Assembly: GCA_024224815.1 (NCBI GenBank)
Contig: JAAENC010000353.1
Location: forward strand, 1 to 64,000
DNA: 64,000 nt
Direction of reading: 5' to 3'
DNA from: Chloroflexota bacterium
GTDB taxonomy: Bacteria; Chloroflexota; Anaerolineae; Anaerolineales; Villigracilaceae
Part shown: positions 36,436-45,251 of the stretch, piece by piece
How the letters are laid out: each line of letters starts with the position of its first letter
Position numbering within the stretch: position 1 is the first letter of the stretch
Notes under the pieces: generated by a model
What the model saw: the letters and a program-made list of their open reading frames with translations, nothing else
Databases searched by the model: none
Told to the model about the DNA's origin: nothing
Made by a program: the position numbers and the translations under genes

Positions 36436-38199
36436 ATGACAACTCCCTCCCAAGCCTCCGAATTTACCATCTCCCGCTCTTATAAAATTGATCGCACTAC
36501 CCCTGCGCGCTGGATTATCACCCACACCATCCGCTATTGGTGGGTGCTAATTATCATTCTCATCGGCGCATTAGGGAATGCCAGCTTAGCAGGTATTATG
36601 CCCGTTTATATTGGTGAAGCCTTCGATGCCATCACCGCAGAAACACCCCAGCCTGAAAAATTGCTCCCGTTAATGTGGCTGATAATCGCTTCGCAAGTCA
36701 TTCGCGGTATTTTACAATTAGGCAGAAATTTTGGTGCTGACTATATCGCCCAAAAGCTCGAGCGTAATATCCGCGATGAGCTCTATATATCACTACTCGG
36801 CAAAAGCATGACCTTTCATAATATCCAGCCCGTTGGCGATACGATGGCTCGCTCCACAAACGATGTTCGTGAGATCAACTTTATGTTCAGCCCAGGGCTA
36901 AATCTGGTCGTTGGCTCACTCACATTCCTCGCAATGCCCTTTTATTATGCGCCGCGTTACCATCCCGCTCTGCTACTCGTCCCCAGTCTTTTTGCTATTG
37001 CCTATTTCATTGCGCTCTGGGAATATCTCCGCAGTCTAAGCCCTGTCACAGAAGCTGTGCGCGACACCTTTGGCAAAATGAATACACGCCTCGCAGAAGC
37101 TCTCGATGGCATCGAAACGGTCAAAGGCGCAGCACAAGAAAAGTCTGAAGTAAAACTTTTCAATCGACAAGCTCTGAACTTCAGAAATGCCTTTGTCAGG
37201 CAGGGCGATCTCGAAGCTCGTTTTATTCCCATGCTCCTCTACGGGATGACAATCGGCGGCGGCTTACTTCACGCGCTTATTCTCCTTCGCCAAGGAGAAA
37301 TTGAAGTCGGCGCAGTCGTTGCCTACGTCGGATTGCTTCAAATGCTCATGTTCCCCACTTTTGCATCCACTTTTGCCTACACACAAATCTCTTTGGGGAT
37401 GGCAAGCGCGCGCCGCATTTTGGAATTAATTACCAGCAAAACCCGTCTCGACCAAAATATGGATGGCTTCGCCGGGGACATGCGTGGGGAAATTTGCTTC
37501 CGTAATGTCAACTTCTCCTACACCCCAACAGATTCCGTTTTATCCGACATCAACTTTTCGGTGGAACCTGGGCAAACTGTCGCCATCGTTGGACAAACAG
37601 GCGCAGGGAAAACATCCCTCGTCAAACTCATCAATCGCACCTACGATTCGAGCGCGGGTGAAGTCCTCGTAGACGGCAAAGACGTCCACGACTGGAATTT
37701 AGCCTCCCTCCGTCAACAAATCTCCATCATCGAACAGGATATTTTCCTCTTCTCCGATTCCATTGCCGAAAATATCGCTTTTGGCAGGCCTAATGCCTCC
37801 CAAGAAGAAATTATCGCCGCCGCAAAATCCGCCCAAGCACACGAATTTATCCTCAACTTTGAAAATGGATACGATACCGTCCTCGGTGAACGCGGCGTGA
37901 CCCTCTCTGGCGGGCAACGTCAAAGACTTGCCCTCGCACGCGCCTTTTTAACCGATCCGCGCATCCTCGTTCTCGACGATTCCACCTCCGCCATCGACAG
38001 CGCCACCGAAGATAATATCCAACGCGCCATCGCCACCGCCGCAAAAGGACGTACAACCTTCTTAATTACACACCGTCTCTCCCAGATCCGCTGGGCAGAT
38101 CTCATCATTGTCCTTAAAAGTGGCAAAATTGCCGCTATCGGTAATCACGACGATTTAATGAAAAGCAGCGAAGCATATCGACGCATTTTTTCTGATTAG
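36436..38199 (+). CDS. ABC exporter half-transporter, degenerate-site subunit
   Basis: A 587-residue half-transporter with six helices (about 30-310) fused to an ATPase. Walker A is GQTGAGKTS, the signature is the canonical LSGGQRQRLALARAF, but Walker B reads ILVLDDSTSAID, with Asp where the catalytic Glu belongs. Its partner at 38329 has the opposite pattern, so the two should form a heterodimer of the BmrCD or TM287/288 type with one inactive ATP site. ATG 36436 is preferred (leaderless, see the promoter entry); ATG 36418 is in frame. The substrate could be a drug, lipid or the product of the neighbouring acyl pathway. Confidence 0.88.
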   Translation: MTTPSQASEFTISRSYKIDRTTPARWIITHTIRYWWVLIIILIGALGNASLAGIMPVYIGEAFDAITAETPQPEKLLPLMWLIIASQVIRGILQLGRNFGADYIAQKLERNIRDELYISLLGKSMTFHNIQPVGDTMARSTNDVREINFMFSPGLNLVVGSLTFLAMPFYYAPRYHPALLLVPSLFAIAYFIALWEYLRSLSPVTEAVRDTFGKMNTRLAEALDGIETVKGAAQEKSEVKLFNRQALNFRNAFVRQGDLEARFIPMLLYGMTIGGGLLHALILLRQGEIEVGAVVAYVGLLQMLMFPTFASTFAYTQISLGMASARRILELITSKTRLDQNMDGFAGDMRGEICFRNVNFSYTPTDSVLSDINFSVEPGQTVAIVGQTGAGKTSLVKLINRTYDSSAGEVLVDGKDVHDWNLASLRQQISIIEQDIFLFSDSIAENIAFGRPNASQEEIIAAAKSAQAHEFILNFENGYDTVLGERGVTLSGGQRQRLALARAFLTDPRILVLDDSTSAIDSATEDNIQRAIATAAKGRTTFLITHRLSQIRWADLIIVLKSGKIAAIGNHDDLMKSSEAYRRIFSD

Positions 38200-38250
38200 T
38201 TAAAGCAAAAATAGCACTTAAAGAAAAATTGTGTAATTCGCTAATTCGCA

Positions 38251-38285
38251 CAGTTCGCGTTAAAAACAACTTCTAACGCGAACTG
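38251..38285. repeat. 12-bp inverted repeat between exporter genes
   Basis: CAGTTCGCGTTA and TAACGCGAACTG are separated by 11 nt. No T tract follows. It may tune expression of the second subunit relative to the first. Confidence 0.55.
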
Positions 38286-38328
38286 CAACATACTACTCTC
38301 TAATCCCTAATCAACTGGTAACTAATAT

Positions 38329-40146
38329 ATGGGCTTTTTCTCTGGCTTAGGTGCCGAACAATACGACAGACAATACTCCGACCGCGAACTGCTCAAACGG
38401 ATCGCGGATAATTTTTCACCACAGCGTAAACGCATTATCAGTATTTCTGCGCTCGTAACGATAGTTGCGCTGATTAGCGCATCCACACCAATTATTATTA
38501 GCCGCAGTCTTGAAGCGCTAGAAACCACGCCCACAATGGAAGCTACACTGCTCATTGGCGGCGGTGTTTTTATGATCGGCGTACTCAACTGGGGCATTAA
38601 CTGGATTCGCCGCGCGATTACAGCCCGTGCCATCGGCGATGTGGTTCTCGCGCTCCGCACCCAAGCCTTTGGCGCAGCCGCCGATCACGATCTCTCCTTT
38701 TACGATAAATTCTCATCGGGGCGCATCGTTTCGCGTATCACCTCCGATACAAAAGATTTCGGTCAACTCGTCACCATCGCCACCGATGTCACCGCCCAAG
38801 TGATTCAGGCGAGCATTTTGAGCGTTGTTCTTTTTCGCATCGAATGGAAAATGACCATGCTCGTACTCCTCTATCTCCCCATTATTTTCTTCATCACAGC
38901 AGGCTTTCGCAAACTGGCACGCAAAGTGACACGTAACGGAATGCGTGCGATGGCAGAAGTCAACGCCACCATTAAAGAGACCGTCAGCGGTATTTCTGTT
39001 GCCAAAAACTTCCGTCAGGAAATGAGCATTTTCAACACCTTCGATACCGCAAATCAAGAATCTTATCGCGTAAATTTACGGCGTGGATTTGTGCTCGCGC
39101 TCGTTTTCCCCACCTTAAATGCGCTTGGCGGTATCGCCGCCGCTGTGATGGTTTATGTCGGCGGTTGGAGCGTGGTGCGCGGTGGCGTTACTGCCGCAGC
39201 CTGGTTTCTTTTTATTCTCAGCCTAAATCATTTTCTCTTTCCTATCATGAATCTCTCCGCGTTTTGGGCGCAGATTCAGCAGGGACTATCGGCAGCAGAG
39301 CGGGTTTACGCGCTTATAGACGCCGATCCAAATGTTTTACAGGAAGATGATGAAGAGGTGAAGCAACTTAAGGGTCAGGTGCGATTCGAAAAAGTAGATT
39401 TTCACTATATCCCGACAGAAGCGATTCTCTCCCGTTTCAACTTGCTCATTCCACCCGGAGAGAATCTAGCCTTGGTCGGACATACCGGTGCCGGGAAGTC
39501 ATCCATTGCAAAACTAATTGCGCGCTTCTACGAGTTTCAATCTGGCAAAATAACATTAGATGGGCGCGATATCCGCTCTTTCGACCTAACATCCTACCGC
39601 CGTCAACTGGGGATCGTTTCCCAAGTCCCCTTTTTATTCTCCGGCACGGTAGCTGAGAATATCCGCTACGCCCGCCCCAACGCGACCGAAGCCGAAATGC
39701 TAAAAATGGCAAATAAGATCGGCGACGGCGAGTGGCTGGAAACGCTGCCAAACGGCTTTGATAGCGAAGTAGGCGAGCGCGGCGCACGCCTTTCGATGGG
39801 ACAGCGCCAATTAGTGGCATTGATGAGAGTACTCATTCAAAACCCCGCCATTTTCATCCTGGATGAAGCCACCGCGAGTATTGACCCTTTTACTGAATGG
39901 CAAATTCAGCAAGCCTTGAATTTGATTTTGGAAAACACAACCAGCATTCTGATCGCGCATCGCCTTTCAACCATCAAATCAGCAGACAGGATTTTGGTGA
40001 TAGAAGACGGCGGCATCATTGAAGAGGGCAACCACGATCATCTTCTGACGCAAAATGGGCATTATGCAGAGTTGTATAATACTTATTTCCGACATCAGAG
40101 CTTGTCTTATGTTGAGAAGCAGGGAGAAGTGATTAGAGATAAGTGA
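38329..40146 (+). CDS. ABC exporter half-transporter, consensus-site subunit
   Basis: A 605-residue half-transporter with six helices (about 40-325) and an ATPase domain. Walker A is GHTGAGKSS, Walker B is the complete IFILDEATASIDP, and the H-loop is IAHRLST. The signature is altered to LSMGQRQLVALMRV. Combined with the upstream subunit, its Walker motifs face the good signature, making one active and one degenerate site. No clear ribosome site precedes the ATG. The intergenic gap is 129 nt. Confidence 0.9.
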   Translation: MGFFSGLGAEQYDRQYSDRELLKRIADNFSPQRKRIISISALVTIVALISASTPIIISRSLEALETTPTMEATLLIGGGVFMIGVLNWGINWIRRAITARAIGDVVLALRTQAFGAAADHDLSFYDKFSSGRIVSRITSDTKDFGQLVTIATDVTAQVIQASILSVVLFRIEWKMTMLVLLYLPIIFFITAGFRKLARKVTRNGMRAMAEVNATIKETVSGISVAKNFRQEMSIFNTFDTANQESYRVNLRRGFVLALVFPTLNALGGIAAAVMVYVGGWSVVRGGVTAAAWFLFILSLNHFLFPIMNLSAFWAQIQQGLSAAERVYALIDADPNVLQEDDEEVKQLKGQVRFEKVDFHYIPTEAILSRFNLLIPPGENLALVGHTGAGKSSIAKLIARFYEFQSGKITLDGRDIRSFDLTSYRRQLGIVSQVPFLFSGTVAENIRYARPNATEAEMLKMANKIGDGEWLETLPNGFDSEVGERGARLSMGQRQLVALMRVLIQNPAIFILDEATASIDPFTEWQIQQALNLILENTTSILIAHRLSTIKSADRILVIEDGGIIEEGNHDHLLTQNGHYAELYNTYFRHQSLSYVEKQGEVIRDK

Positions 40147-40220
40147 TAAACTGAAAGATAATAAATATTTAGAACTTTTGTTTTAAGAGAGCATTTTTAT
40201 TCGTTCTAAAGGAGAAAAAA

Positions 40221-40580
40221 ATGAATACCGAAGAAAAAACGAATCCTAACAAAAGAAAAGACGATGGAATCACAAGCGGCCTGATATTAATAGCCGTCGG
40301 CGTCATATTTCTTGTGATGCAATTTGGCGGTTTTTATATTCATAATTGGTGGGCATTATTTATTCTGATCCCGGTCGTTTCAGCATGGAATCGAGCGATC
40401 AGAACATCCATAGAAGCTGGTGAAATCACAAGAGAATCTATCCTGGCAATTACAGGCTCTCTATTCCTTTTATTTGTTGCTGCGATCTTTTTATTTAATT
40501 GGGACTGGGGGCGTGTTTGGCCCGGGTTCATTATTATTGCTGGCGTTAATGCCTTAGCCAGAGCTTGGAAAAGTGAGTAG
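40221..40580 (+). CDS. LiaF-like transmembrane protein (DUF5668 type)
   Basis: A 119-residue protein with a charged N-terminus and four hydrophobic helices. The pattern SGLILIAVGVIFLVMQFG followed by WWALFILIPVVSAW, and a repeat of the same layout (FNWDWGRVWPGFIIIAG), matches the N-terminal membrane domain of LiaF-like proteins. AAGGAG lies 8 nt before the ATG. It follows the exporter by 74 nt on the same strand. Family members are envelope-stress modulators, but no kinase partner is nearby. Confidence 0.8.
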   Translation: MNTEEKTNPNKRKDDGITSGLILIAVGVIFLVMQFGGFYIHNWWALFILIPVVSAWNRAIRTSIEAGEITRESILAITGSLFLLFVAAIFLFNWDWGRVWPGFIIIAGVNALARAWKSE

Positions 40581-40685
40581 AAGTTAGCATCTTCTATTTA
40601 ACTTTGAGTGTTATTAGTCTTGGTTTGGGGCTTTTCTTTCTACTTACCTGATGAGAGAGACAGCATTTTTAGGATAAGGAAAAAA

Positions 40686-42014
40686 ATGCAAAAAGAGAGT
40701 GCATTACCCAAAAGTGATGATAATTTAGCCCAAGTTGGTCAATTTCCGCTCCGTAAGCTTGGCATTTTTGAGCGAGCAATGGTAATTGCGAATGAGCACG
40801 CGCCCTTTAATATTATTAGTGTTTTACGTCTTGAACATGCCCCATCTCCAGAGATTGTAAAGGAAGCTATCGCGAAGATCCAAAAAAGACAACCTCTCCT
40901 ATCTGCACGCATTGTAGAGGACACATTTTTTGAAGCCTTGCCCACATCTAAACTTCCTTTTCATGTTATCAAAAGAAAAAGTAAAGAGCAATGGCGTGAA
41001 ATAGCTGAGCAAGAAATGGCATTTCGCTATGACCATAGAAATGAAGCTCTTTTTAGAGCGATCTATATTTATAGTGAAGAAAATAGTGAAATTATTTTAA
41101 ACGTTCACCACGCTATTATGGATGCGGCTTCGGGGATGAATCTGCTGGATGAATTGCTCCAACTCATTTCTGGGGAAGTCTCATCTCTCCCGCGGCTTCA
41201 ACTTGCTCCCGTTTTTGAAGCGCAGTTCCCTCCCTCACATCGTGGGCTTCGACGCATTTTTACCATGGCGGGATATATGCTCAGGCAGATGGGCGATATG
41301 GCTAGCTTTGCATGGAAAACTCGAAGGAAACGCACACCACCTGTCCGTTTGGGTGGAAAAAGCTATACAGCGACCTTGGTTCTCCCTGAAAAACTGGTCA
41401 ATTCACTTTCTCATCAGGGGCGCAAAAATGGGATTACGCTCAATAGTTTGCTAAACGCCGCTCAGTTGCTCGCGGTTAATAAATATCTTTATGCGGGGAA
41501 AAGACTCCCGATGCAAACTTTTGCCTTTGCTGATTTACGCCCCTATACCATCTCACCAACAGGGCCGGAGCAACTTGCCAATTATATTTCGATGATGCGT
41601 TTTACCGTGGATGTCTCAGGAGAAAGTGATATTTGGTGTTTAGCGCAAGAATTGCACGCTCAAATTTACAGAAGCCTTAAGTTTGGCGATAAATTTAGCG
41701 CGGCAGTGATGAGTGAAATGCTGCTAAAAACCTTTACGACGCTGAAAGCAATGCGATTTGGGGCAACGGCATTGAATTACAGCGGAAATGTTCCATTGAA
41801 AAGACAATATGGGGATATTAATTTGGTCGGCGTACATGGGTTTGTCTCTGGCTATGATCTGGGGCCAGAAATCTCGTCTCAGGCGCGGCTCTTCAATGAT
41901 GAAGTCTGGTGGGATTTCATTTATCTGGATAGCGATATGGATGCAGATTTAGCGGAGAAAATTATTGCCGAGATAAAGCTGATTTTGGAAAACGCAAGCC
42001 AAAATCACGTTTGA
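40686..42014 (+). CDS. Condensation/wax-ester-synthase-like acyltransferase
   Basis: A 442-residue enzyme of the CoA- or ACP-dependent acyltransferase superfamily (condensation domains, PapA5, alcohol acetyltransferase). The catalytic HHxxxD motif is intact in LNVHHAIMDAASGMNLL (His pair near residue 140). It would join an activated acyl chain to an alcohol or amine. ATG 40686 follows AAGGA; the frame extends upstream to a TTG at 40608 without a ribosome site. It stands with the exporter genes and 3 kb from the ACP/ligase operon, which could supply the acyl donor. The acceptor is unknown. Confidence 0.82.
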   Translation: MQKESALPKSDDNLAQVGQFPLRKLGIFERAMVIANEHAPFNIISVLRLEHAPSPEIVKEAIAKIQKRQPLLSARIVEDTFFEALPTSKLPFHVIKRKSKEQWREIAEQEMAFRYDHRNEALFRAIYIYSEENSEIILNVHHAIMDAASGMNLLDELLQLISGEVSSLPRLQLAPVFEAQFPPSHRGLRRIFTMAGYMLRQMGDMASFAWKTRRKRTPPVRLGGKSYTATLVLPEKLVNSLSHQGRKNGITLNSLLNAAQLLAVNKYLYAGKRLPMQTFAFADLRPYTISPTGPEQLANYISMMRFTVDVSGESDIWCLAQELHAQIYRSLKFGDKFSAAVMSEMLLKTFTTLKAMRFGATALNYSGNVPLKRQYGDINLVGVHGFVSGYDLGPEISSQARLFNDEVWWDFIYLDSDMDADLAEKIIAEIKLILENASQNHV

Positions 42015-42019
42015 TCCCT

Positions 42020-44878
42020 TCAATCCGCATTAGTCTTCTCTAGAAGTACACCCGTTATCCCCAAGAAGAGAACAGACATCCCCAATAACACACCCCAAGA
42101 TGTAATTAGCATATTGTCGTCATAGTTGAGCATGAGATCTTCTTTGGCTTTGGGGTAATGCTTGCATCTATTTCTCAATGGGCTATTGGGGGCAAGTGGA
42201 TTTTCAGGCACTTTGCTACACAGCACTGAAGATTCAGCTAAATTTGGCATATCAATGCTCACGCCGAGTGCCGTAAGTGACCAACGCGTTGTAGTGAAAT
42301 AGGACATCGGCTCGAAGGCGTTATTGCGTAGATCAAAGACCGTCCCTGCGAAGAAAAATTGGAAGAAAAGCATCATCGTGAGAGTATAGATAGCCATTTC
42401 TGTATTACGACTGACAGCAGAGATAATGAAGCCAAAGGAAATGCCCGCCATCATGGTTAGGAAAAGAGTGATGAAAATCTCGAGGGTGCCGTTCATATAA
42501 AGGCCATCGGTGGGGAAATTGACACCAATGGAAAGAATGAGCAAATAGAGCGCAACCTGAATGACAACAAAAACACTATAAATGGCGGCTTTGCTCATTA
42601 GATAGGGCAGCACTTTTAGATTAACCATACGCTCGCGCAAGTAAATGCCGCGCTCTTTGACAAGGTCATTGGAGGGAACAAAAAGGCCGGTAAGTACTGC
42701 TTCTAGCCCCATCACAAAGACGAAGGTATTTGTTTTTGCAAAGGGGATGTAATTTTCTGTCATTGTTTTTGCGGCAGCAACGGGGTCAGCAAGAATACCG
42801 AGATCACCAGTCAGGATGTCTTTTGAGCCAATAATAAGTTGTAGCGTACCCGTTAACGGAAGCAGTAAGAGTAGCAAAGTCAAAGTAATAGGGTCGCTAA
42901 AAAGCACACTTAAAGAGCGTTGGGTAAGCACCCAAAGCTGACGCAGCATATCGCCCAAACCAAACTTTATTTTGGGAAGCTCTCTTTTTGGCGTTGCCAA
43001 GGCATTGGCTTTACGCGCCTGTACATAATCTTGAAAAACTTCGGGTTTTTCCTTTTCAAAAACATCTCGCCATCTTTCTCCGCTGCGCTCGATCTTCTCG
43101 TAAATATCGGCGAAATCTTCCACTTCAAAAAAGTCCAAGGCTTCCTGCGAAGGGCCAAAGAAGACCAGTTTACCTTGTGAAATAAAGGCAACGTGGTCAG
43201 TCTGAACGATATTATCGGTGGCGTGGGTAATAAGCATTACTGTGCGCCCCTCATCTGCCATGCGGCGGAGGGTGTGCATCATTTTCTTTTCAAGGCCCGG
43301 GTCAAGGCCTGAAGTTGCTTCGTCGAGATAGATCAGTTTAGGGTCTGCGAGTAATTCGGCGGCGATACTGACTCGTTTGCGTTGCCCACCGGAAAGATTC
43401 CCAATGCGGGTTTTACGGATGGTCTCTGTATTCATCGAAACAGTATCCAGCACAGTAGAAATACGTTCTTTTCTTTCTTTTGCGTCAATACTGGCCGGTA
43501 AACGCAATCGTGCTGTGTAGTCCAGTGCCTTTTCAACGGTCAGGCTCATATGCAAAATATCATTTTGCGGTACATAACCAAGCTGTGCCCTAAAATGCTC
43601 ATACTCCTCGTAAAAATCATGTCCATTAAGCTGTACCTGCCCATCTCCAGGACGGATACCGACTAAGGCATTTAGCAAAGTCGTTTTACCAGCTCCACTC
43701 CCGCCAACGATGGCGACAAACTCACGCGGCAAAACCGATAAGTCAATGCCGTCCAGAATGCGCAACTTGCCTTTTCGCGTTTTCACTTCTTTCGACAAAT
43801 TACTAACATCCATGCGCATCCCGTTGCTTTGATAGGGCGTTACTTCTCCATCTTGGAATGTCAGCAGAAAAGTGCCGATCTGGATGATGTCTCCCTCATG
43901 CAGTTCTGCGGATTGGATAAGTTGCTCATTAACGAAAGTCCCGTTACGGCTCCCGAGATCGCTCAGGATTGTGGCTTGCTCCCCTTTAATAATGCTTGCG
44001 TGCTGACGAGAAACATCTGGTCCGTCTAAGTGGATGTCACTTTCAGCATGGCGCCCGATCGTGATCTTTTTTTCTGCTTCCATAATCATGGAAGGCGCAG
44101 CCATTGCAAAACCCTCTACTGGGACAGATGCTTCATTTGGGTTGAAAAAAGTTATCCCCAGCGAGATGCCAAAGCTATCATCACCGATGCGGATAATGGA
44201 ATTATCGTGTAGGCCCGCGGGTATATTGGGTTCCAAAAGATAGTTATTCAGCAATGTCCCGTTGGTGCTTTTTAGATCTGTGATAGTGAAAAAATCTCCA
44301 TCATGTTCCAGTTTGAAATGTTCAGATGAAACGAAGCTATATCCTTCGGGAAGAGATAAATCTGCTGAAGATGAACGACCAATGACTGTAATTTCTTTGG
44401 TGATCGCGAAAAATGTTTTTTCGCCTTTTGGGAATCGAATGCTTAGGTAGGGTATCCCGATCGGTGCGTCAGTGAGCAAGCTGAAAGGAGAGAGATTTGT
44501 ATCCCTTCTTTCTTTGGAAGAGAGCAAAGCTTCTGTTCCCGCTTGGAAGCGAATGCGTATCTCCTGCCCTTGTTCTGCTCCAATTGAAATTTCATCATTA
44601 TCTTTAAGTTGAATTTTATTTTCTTTCTGGCCGTTGATGAAAATCCCGTTGCTGCTGCCGAGATCGACTGCAAAATATATTCCTTCTTCACGCCGGATCT
44701 CTAGATGTTGCCTGGAGATGGAATTGAAGGATGAAGGCAAGGCAAATTCATTATCCTCACCACGCCCAATGCGCGTAACGGCGTTAATTAAAGGTAGTTT
44801 TTCCACTTTACCATCAGGGAAAGTAATAATCAGTTGGGTATGTTTGAGAAAGAGAGTGCCTTTATTTTTGTTGACCAT
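42020..44878 (-). CDS. FHA-domain ABC transporter (three FHA, ATPase, ABC-2 membrane domain)
   Basis: A 952-residue single-chain transporter of the ABCG-like type. Three FHA phosphothreonine-binding domains come first (about 10-110, 135-250, 265-345), with cores SRQHLEIR / SSNGIFING, SSEHFKLE / STNGTLLNN and SRQHASII / SRNGTFVNE. Then the ATPase: GGSGAGKTT near 393, signature LSGGQRKRVSIAAELL, Walker B LIYLDEATSGLDP. The C-terminus has about six helices with a Cys-containing outside loop (CSKVPENPL...RNRCKHYP). Most relatives have one or two FHA domains, by my recollection. Ser/Thr kinase control is implied, but no kinase gene is in this window. It converges with the acyltransferase gene, ending 6 nt away. 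Confidence 0.92.
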   Translation of the reverse strand: MVNKNKGTLFLKHTQLIITFPDGKVEKLPLINAVTRIGRGEDNEFALPSSFNSISRQHLEIRREEGIYFAVDLGSSNGIFINGQKENKIQLKDNDEISIGAEQGQEIRIRFQAGTEALLSSKERRDTNLSPFSLLTDAPIGIPYLSIRFPKGEKTFFAITKEITVIGRSSSADLSLPEGYSFVSSEHFKLEHDGDFFTITDLKSTNGTLLNNYLLEPNIPAGLHDNSIIRIGDDSFGISLGITFFNPNEASVPVEGFAMAAPSMIMEAEKKITIGRHAESDIHLDGPDVSRQHASIIKGEQATILSDLGSRNGTFVNEQLIQSAELHEGDIIQIGTFLLTFQDGEVTPYQSNGMRMDVSNLSKEVKTRKGKLRILDGIDLSVLPREFVAIVGGSGAGKTTLLNALVGIRPGDGQVQLNGHDFYEEYEHFRAQLGYVPQNDILHMSLTVEKALDYTARLRLPASIDAKERKERISTVLDTVSMNTETIRKTRIGNLSGGQRKRVSIAAELLADPKLIYLDEATSGLDPGLEKKMMHTLRRMADEGRTVMLITHATDNIVQTDHVAFISQGKLVFFGPSQEALDFFEVEDFADIYEKIERSGERWRDVFEKEKPEVFQDYVQARKANALATPKRELPKIKFGLGDMLRQLWVLTQRSLSVLFSDPITLTLLLLLLPLTGTLQLIIGSKDILTGDLGILADPVAAAKTMTENYIPFAKTNTFVFVMGLEAVLTGLFVPSNDLVKERGIYLRERMVNLKVLPYLMSKAAIYSVFVVIQVALYLLILSIGVNFPTDGLYMNGTLEIFITLFLTMMAGISFGFIISAVSRNTEMAIYTLTMMLFFQFFFAGTVFDLRNNAFEPMSYFTTTRWSLTALGVSIDMPNLAESSVLCSKVPENPLAPNSPLRNRCKHYPKAKEDLMLNYDDNMLITSWGVLLGMSVLFLGITGVLLEKTNAD

Positions 44879-45011
44879 GGAACCTCACAAAGTGCTAAGT
44901 AATGATATAGTATTATACAAGATAAAGCTGATCTAAATAAAAAATTATTCTCAATTTGGAGTGCGTCGCACTCTAGGAGAAAGCTCTATAAATATAAATC
45001 AGGAAGGTTTT

Positions 45012-45251
45012 ATGTCTTTTGCTACACAAAAAGAAATAAAAAAAATGGTTGAATTACAACTCGGTAAAAGAGACGTGAAAAGAGATGATCGCTTGGTGGA
45101 AGATTTAGGGGCAGAATCAGCCGATGTGGCAAATTTAGTTGCTGCTGTTGAAGAAAAATATAATATTTTTATCAAAGAATCTGAAATTGCGCGTATCTAT
45201 ACCTCTGCCGACTTATTTTCTCTTGTTCAGAATCATCTGAATGAATCCTGA
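45012..45251 (+). CDS. Acyl carrier protein
   Basis: A 79-residue acidic four-helix protein. The phosphopantetheine site is Ser in EDLGAESADVANLV, where classical ACPs have LGADSLD, so the residues after Ser differ. ATG 45012 has AGGAAGG 5 nt upstream and gives the standard ACP length; an in-frame GTG at 44961 lies in a small hairpin. It overlaps the acyl-AMP ligase gene by 11 nt. The operon with a ligase and an AcpS indicates a specialised carrier, not the housekeeping fatty-acid ACP. Confidence 0.88.
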   Translation: MSFATQKEIKKMVELQLGKRDVKRDDRLVEDLGAESADVANLVAAVEEKYNIFIKESEIARIYTSADLFSLVQNHLNES

